Assembly: GCA_900321845.1 (NCBI GenBank)
Contig: ONXT01000144.1
Location: forward strand, 1-9,563
From: an uncultured Bacteroidales bacterium
GTDB taxonomy: Bacteria; Bacteroidota; Bacteroidia; Bacteroidales; WCHB1-69
Reading direction: 5' to 3'
DNA length: 9,563 nt
The notes under the pieces were generated by a model. That model searched no databases and was not told the origin of the DNA. It saw only the letters and a program-made list of their open reading frames with translations. Below, piece after piece: positions 6,641 to 9,563 of this stretch (position 1 is the first letter of the stretch; each line of letters begins with the position of its first letter). Position numbers and translations under genes: made by a program.

Positions 6641-8551
6641 ATGAAATATAAAAATTCCCTTCTCATACTATTGTTCTCCTTTCTCTTCACTATGAATGGC
6701 AGTATCTCCGCCGCCCAACTCACCGATTACTTGATTCCGACTCCGCAACGGATTGATATTCAAAAGAATATCGCAATTCAATATCACGAAGATGAATTTT
6801 CGCAGATTGCCAATTACTTGGCGCAATTCAACAAAAGCACATGGGAAAAAGAGGCGGATTTCCACGAATTTGGAGAGCACATCATCAAGTTGTCCATCCA
6901 TATCGACCGCCGCTTTAAGCCGCAGGAGTATCGTCTTTTCGTTAAAGATCAGTCCATTGTGATTTCGTCAGGTAGCAACGAGGGGTTGTACTATGGCATT
7001 CAGACTTTACGTCAGCTTTTCGCCTATGCCTTAGCGGAAAAACAGAGTTTGCCCGAACTGCTGGTTTCCGACTCCCCCGCCATCGAACGCCGCGGTTTCA
7101 TGCTTGACATCAGTCGCGACAAAGTGCCGAAGATGGAGACGCTCTACCACATCGTGGATTTGCTGACGAACTGGAAAGTCAATGAACTTCAGCTATATAC
7201 GGAGCACACTTTCGCATACAAAAACCACAAAACCGTTTGGGAAAACGCCTCGCCGATGACAGCGGAGGAGATTGCCGCCCTGCAGCAATATTGCAACGAC
7301 CGCTTCATCGACCTCGTGCCCAACCAGAACTCGTTCGGACATTTTGAGAACTGGCTGAAATACAAGAGGTACCAGCCGCTTGCCGAGACGATTACCGACG
7401 TGCAGACGATTTGGGGACCGCGTTCCAAGAGCTCCCTCGACCCCACCAATCCTGGCTCGCTGGAGCTGATGAAGGAGCTTTATGCCGAGCTGCTCCCTAA
7501 TTTCAAAAGCGAGTATGTCAACATCGGCTGCGACGAGACGGTGGAACTCGGTTTGGGAAAATCCAAAGCCGCCTGCGACTCGTTGGGAAAGGGACGCGTT
7601 TATCTCGATTTCCTCATTAAATTGAACAATGAGGTCAATAAATTGGGTAAAAAAGCGCAGTTTTGGGGCGACATCGTGCTGAATCACGACAGTTTGATAC
7701 CGTTTTTGCCCCAAAATATGACCGCCATGGTGTGGGGCTACTCCAGCAATTTCGCTTTCGACACCATTTTGCCGAAATTCCAGAAGGCGGGCATCCGCTA
7801 CTACGTTTGTCCGGGAACTGCTACTTGGTGCTCCATCACCGGCAAGAACGAAATCGCATTTGAAAATCTGAAAAACGCAGGGCTCAATGCCAAGAAGTAC
7901 AATGCCGCCGGCTTCCTCGTGACCAACTGGGGCGACTATGGGCACTGGCAGCCGCTGTCGCTTTGTTACGCCCCGATAATGTTGGGGGTGGCTTACGGTT
8001 GGAACTGCGACACCACCTTGGAGAGCCGGCTGGAACTCCTTCTTAACCAGTACGTTTTCCAAGACAAGACGCAGAACACGGGCAGAGCAGTGCTCAAGTT
8101 GGGGCTTGCCTCCTCGTATGCAAAGGTGCCGGAGACCAACAACAACATCTTCTATCAGATGTATCGCCGTTACGCGTGGAAGTGGAACGGCAACGAGCAG
8201 ACGCGGGCACTGACGGTGCAGAACCTGAATGCGACCGAGGCGCAACTCGACTCATCGCTGTTGATTTTGGAAAAGGCGGATCCTCAATGCACTGACAGAG
8301 AGATTGTTATTGACGAATTAAAGCAGGCCACCGCCTTGGCGAAACACGCTTGCCACTTCGGGCAGGCACGCCTTGCCGCAAAAGACCACCAGACGCTCAG
8401 CATCCCGGCGGCCAAACGCAAGCAGCTCGCCGCTGAGCTCAAACCGCTCATCGCCAACCATAAAAAATTGTGGGTGGTCCGCAACCGCAAGGGCGGCCTC
8501 GACGACTCCGCCGAGAAATTCCAAGTGGTTTACGACTACTACCTGAAGTAG
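6641..8551 (+). CDS. Exported glycoside hydrolase family 20 (beta-N-acetylhexosaminidase-like)
   Basis: Predicted periplasmic or secreted enzyme of 636 residues that releases terminal GlcNAc or GalNAc by substrate-assisted catalysis. A Sec signal peptide covers about residues 1-25 (basic MKYK, Leu/Phe-rich core, cleavage near SISAA). There is no lipobox Cys. An N-terminal GH20b-like domain (about 30-147) ends in GLYYGIQTLRQL. The catalytic barrel begins at ERRGFMLDISRDKVP (149-163), continues through LQLYTEHTFAY and LVPNQNSFGH, and carries the catalytic pair D298-E299 in NIGCDETVELG, where the usual Gly before DE is Cys. Barrel aromatics include FWGD (341-344) and NWGDYGHW (429-436). A helical C-terminal region (about 460-636) extends beyond the barrel. 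It resembles hexosaminidase-D-like bacterial GH20 proteins. No SusC/SusD pair is adjacent, so the substrate (host glycan, chitin or peptidoglycan sugar) is open. Confidence 0.9.
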   Translation: MKYKNSLLILLFSFLFTMNGSISAAQLTDYLIPTPQRIDIQKNIAIQYHEDEFSQIANYLAQFNKSTWEKEADFHEFGEHIIKLSIHIDRRFKPQEYRLFVKDQSIVISSGSNEGLYYGIQTLRQLFAYALAEKQSLPELLVSDSPAIERRGFMLDISRDKVPKMETLYHIVDLLTNWKVNELQLYTEHTFAYKNHKTVWENASPMTAEEIAALQQYCNDRFIDLVPNQNSFGHFENWLKYKRYQPLAETITDVQTIWGPRSKSSLDPTNPGSLELMKELYAELLPNFKSEYVNIGCDETVELGLGKSKAACDSLGKGRVYLDFLIKLNNEVNKLGKKAQFWGDIVLNHDSLIPFLPQNMTAMVWGYSSNFAFDTILPKFQKAGIRYYVCPGTATWCSITGKNEIAFENLKNAGLNAKKYNAAGFLVTNWGDYGHWQPLSLCYAPIMLGVAYGWNCDTTLESRLELLLNQYVFQDKTQNTGRAVLKLGLASSYAKVPETNNNIFYQMYRRYAWKWNGNEQTRALTVQNLNATEAQLDSSLLILEKADPQCTDREIVIDELKQATALAKHACHFGQARLAAKDHQTLSIPAAKRKQLAAELKPLIANHKKLWVVRNRKGGLDDSAEKFQVVYDYYLK

Positions 8552-8572
8552 CAAGTGGATGAGGATTGAAAA

Positions 8573-8603
8573 ATTAATCATTTATCACTCATCATTAATC
8601 ATT
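8573..8603 (+). repeat. 10-base direct repeat, 21-base period, upstream of the acyl-CoA dehydrogenase promoter
   Basis: ATTAATCATT occurs at 8573-8582 and 8594-8603, exactly 21 bases apart, or two helical turns. The second copy ends 9 bases before the -7 box at 8613. An inverted copy of its 9-base core, AATGATTAA, lies at 8680-8688 beyond the leader hairpin. The sequence is AT-rich, so chance is a real possibility. Confidence 0.4.
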
Positions 8604-8612
8604 AAATTTTCG

Positions 8613-8620
8613 TATTTTTG
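8613..8620 (+). promoter_or_regulatory. Bacteroidota -7 promoter box for the acyl-CoA dehydrogenase
   Basis: TATTTTTG is an exact TAnnTTTG match, identical to the sppA box. Transcription would begin at about 8625-8628, right at the base of the hairpin 8623-8660, leaving a leader of about 73 bases before the ATG at 8700. No -33 TTTG is seen at the expected spacing. Confidence 0.6.
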
Positions 8621-8622
8621 CC

Positions 8623-8668
8623 GATTGCAATGTGCAGAGTGATTTCTGCGCATCGCAATCCCGTTTTT
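8623..8668 (+). terminator. Leader hairpin plus T-run: intrinsic terminator, attenuator or 5' stabilising stem
   Basis: Left arm 8623-8639 pairs with right arm 8644-8660 around the loop TGAT: GATTGC/GCAATC, one A-C mismatch, then a nine-pair stem including one G-U pair, closed by a G-U pair. This gives 14 Watson-Crick pairs, 2 wobble pairs and 1 mismatch. After CCG a run of five T follows (8664-8668). The form fits a rho-independent terminator. It could end the GH20 transcript, but it sits just after a promoter box and 32 bases before the dehydrogenase start, so attenuation or a 5'-terminal protective stem are alternatives. The structure is read from sequence; its role is inferred. Confidence 0.6.
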
Positions 8669-8710
8669 CTAATACAATCAATGATTAAACAACATATTTA
8701 TGGACTTTAG
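8630..8710 (+). CDS. Possible 26-residue leader ORF overlapping the dehydrogenase start
   Basis: An ATG at 8630 opens 26 codons ending at TAG 8708-8710, in another frame, so that it overlaps the dehydrogenase ATG (8700) by 11 bases. It runs through most of the hairpin and its T-run. A second in-frame ATG at 8681 would give only nine residues. There is no recognisable Shine-Dalgarno, no homolog I know of, and no striking codon run. If transcription starts near 8627 it would be almost leaderless. It may be a leader peptide coupled to the downstream gene or simply chance. Confidence 0.2.
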   Translation: MCRVISAHRNPVFLIQSMIKQHIYGL

Positions 8711-9563
8711 CTTATCAAAAAAAGAAGAATTGTTTCTGCAGATGATCAGAGAATTTGCAGAAAATGAGGTCAAACCGCTGGCAGCGGAAGTTGACGACGA
8801 AGAGAAATTCCCGATGGAGACCGTGGAAAAACTCGGCAAAATCGGTGTGATGGGAATTCCGATTCCGGTTGAATATGGCGGACAAGGCGGCACCAACCTG
8901 ATGTACGGGATGGCCGTGGAGGAACTCTCCCGCGCCTGCGCCACCACTGGTGTGATTGTTTCAGCGCACACCTCTCTCTGCATGGCTCCCATTTTGGAAC
9001 ATGGTACGGAAGAACAGAAGAAGAAGTATTTGCCGAAGCTCGCCTCCGGCGAATGGATCGGCGCTTTCGGTCTTACCGAACCCAATGCCGGTACCGACGC
9101 CGCCATGCAGCAAACCACTGCGGTTGACGCTGGCGACAAATGGATTCTCAACGGTTCCAAAATCTTCATCACCAACGCCGGCTACGCTCACGTTTATATC
9201 GTAATGGCCATGACCGACAAGTCGAAAGGCACGAAGGGCATTTCCGCCTTCATCGTTGAAAAGGGCTTCAAAGGTTTCAGCATTGGCAAGAAAGAAAAGA
9301 AGATGGGTATCCGCGGCTCCGCGACTTGCGAGTTGATTTTCGAGAACTGCGAAGTTCCGAAGGAAAACCTCCTTGGCGAACTCGGCAAGGGCTTCAGCAT
9401 TGCCATGAAGACCCTCGACGGCGGCCGCATCGGCATCGCTTCGCAAGCACTGGGCATCGCTCAGGGCGCCATGGACGAGACCGTCAAGTACACCAAGGAG
9501 CGCAAGCAGTTCGGCAAGCCCATCGCCAAGTTCCAGAATACCCAATTCCAAATGGCCGACCTC
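8700..9563 (+). CDS. Short-chain acyl-CoA dehydrogenase, butyryl-CoA dehydrogenase-like (3' end beyond window)
   Basis: FAD flavoenzyme that oxidises or reduces the alpha-beta bond of short acyl-CoAs, passing electrons through electron-transfer flavoprotein. The first 288 codons are present of about 380, and the frame is still open at the window edge. The N-terminal helical domain (MDFSLSKKEEL..FAENEVKP, 1-115) leads to the beta domain with GLTEPNAGTD (124-133) and GSKIFITNAG (152-161), then KMGIRGSAT (201-209), MKTLDGGRIGIASQALGIAQGA (236-257) and ERKQFG (267-272). The likeness to clostridial Bcd is strong in all these blocks. The expected catalytic Glu near residue 368 and the C-terminal helices are not visible. 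No etfA or etfB is seen before the cut. The ATG at 8700 fits the Bcd-like N-terminus exactly. Confidence 0.93.
   Translation, partial: MDFSLSKKEELFLQMIREFAENEVKPLAAEVDDEEKFPMETVEKLGKIGVMGIPIPVEYGGQGGTNLMYGMAVEELSRACATTGVIVSAHTSLCMAPILEHGTEEQKKKYLPKLASGEWIGAFGLTEPNAGTDAAMQQTTAVDAGDKWILNGSKIFITNAGYAHVYIVMAMTDKSKGTKGISAFIVEKGFKGFSIGKKEKKMGIRGSATCELIFENCEVPKENLLGELGKGFSIAMKTLDGGRIGIASQALGIAQGAMDETVKYTKERKQFGKPIAKFQNTQFQMADL

Noticed and set aside
7193..8245. A 350-codon minus-strand open frame opposite the GH20 gene
   Set aside because: The plus strand carries the catalytic GH20 motifs. The antisense product is motif-free and has no promoter box upstream.

Overview
The window looks like an ordinary chromosomal segment of a Bacteroidota (Bacteroidales-type) bacterium. 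Four promoters fit the phylum's distinctive TAnnTTTG -7 box, start codons generally lack a clear Shine-Dalgarno, and the gene content fits: a 67K-type SppA, a DUF3298 lipoprotein, an exported GH20 hexosaminidase and an EF-G with Bacteroidota-like segments. No mobile element, CRISPR array, tRNA or rRNA was seen. The genus cannot be read from the sequence.

Layout. A short left flank (1-133) carries a promoter. It is followed by three plus-strand genes in close succession: the membrane protease sppA (134-2044), a steroid 5-alpha-reductase family membrane protein (2074-2862) and a DUF3298-type lipoprotein (2910-3827). No good promoter box was seen between them, so they may be one transcript. Converging on them, with only 21 bases between, is a complete EF-G on the minus strand (3849-5915). 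It stands alone rather than in the usual rpsL-rpsG-fusA-rpsJ neighbourhood, so it is probably a second EF-G paralog. A 232-base divergent spacer (5916-6147) holds one promoter for each direction, and the EF-G promoter lies inside a 33-base near-perfect dyad. Then come a small YkvA/DUF1232 protein (6148-6573), a secreted GH20 beta-N-acetylhexosaminidase (6641-8551), and a structured leader followed by a short-chain acyl-CoA (butyryl-CoA-like) dehydrogenase cut by the window edge (8700-9563).

The genes do not form an obvious pathway. The themes are envelope proteolysis and lipoproteins, steroid or lipid reduction, translation elongation, amino-sugar release and fatty-acyl or butyrate metabolism. 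I found no convincing undescribed multi-gene system. The parts most worth a second look are regulatory: the dyad over the EF-G promoter, and the acyl-CoA dehydrogenase leader, where a long hairpin with a T-run and a 26-codon ORF overlapping the gene start lie just after the promoter. The steroid-reductase homolog is also notable, because it keeps the residues matching the human SRD5A2 catalytic pair.
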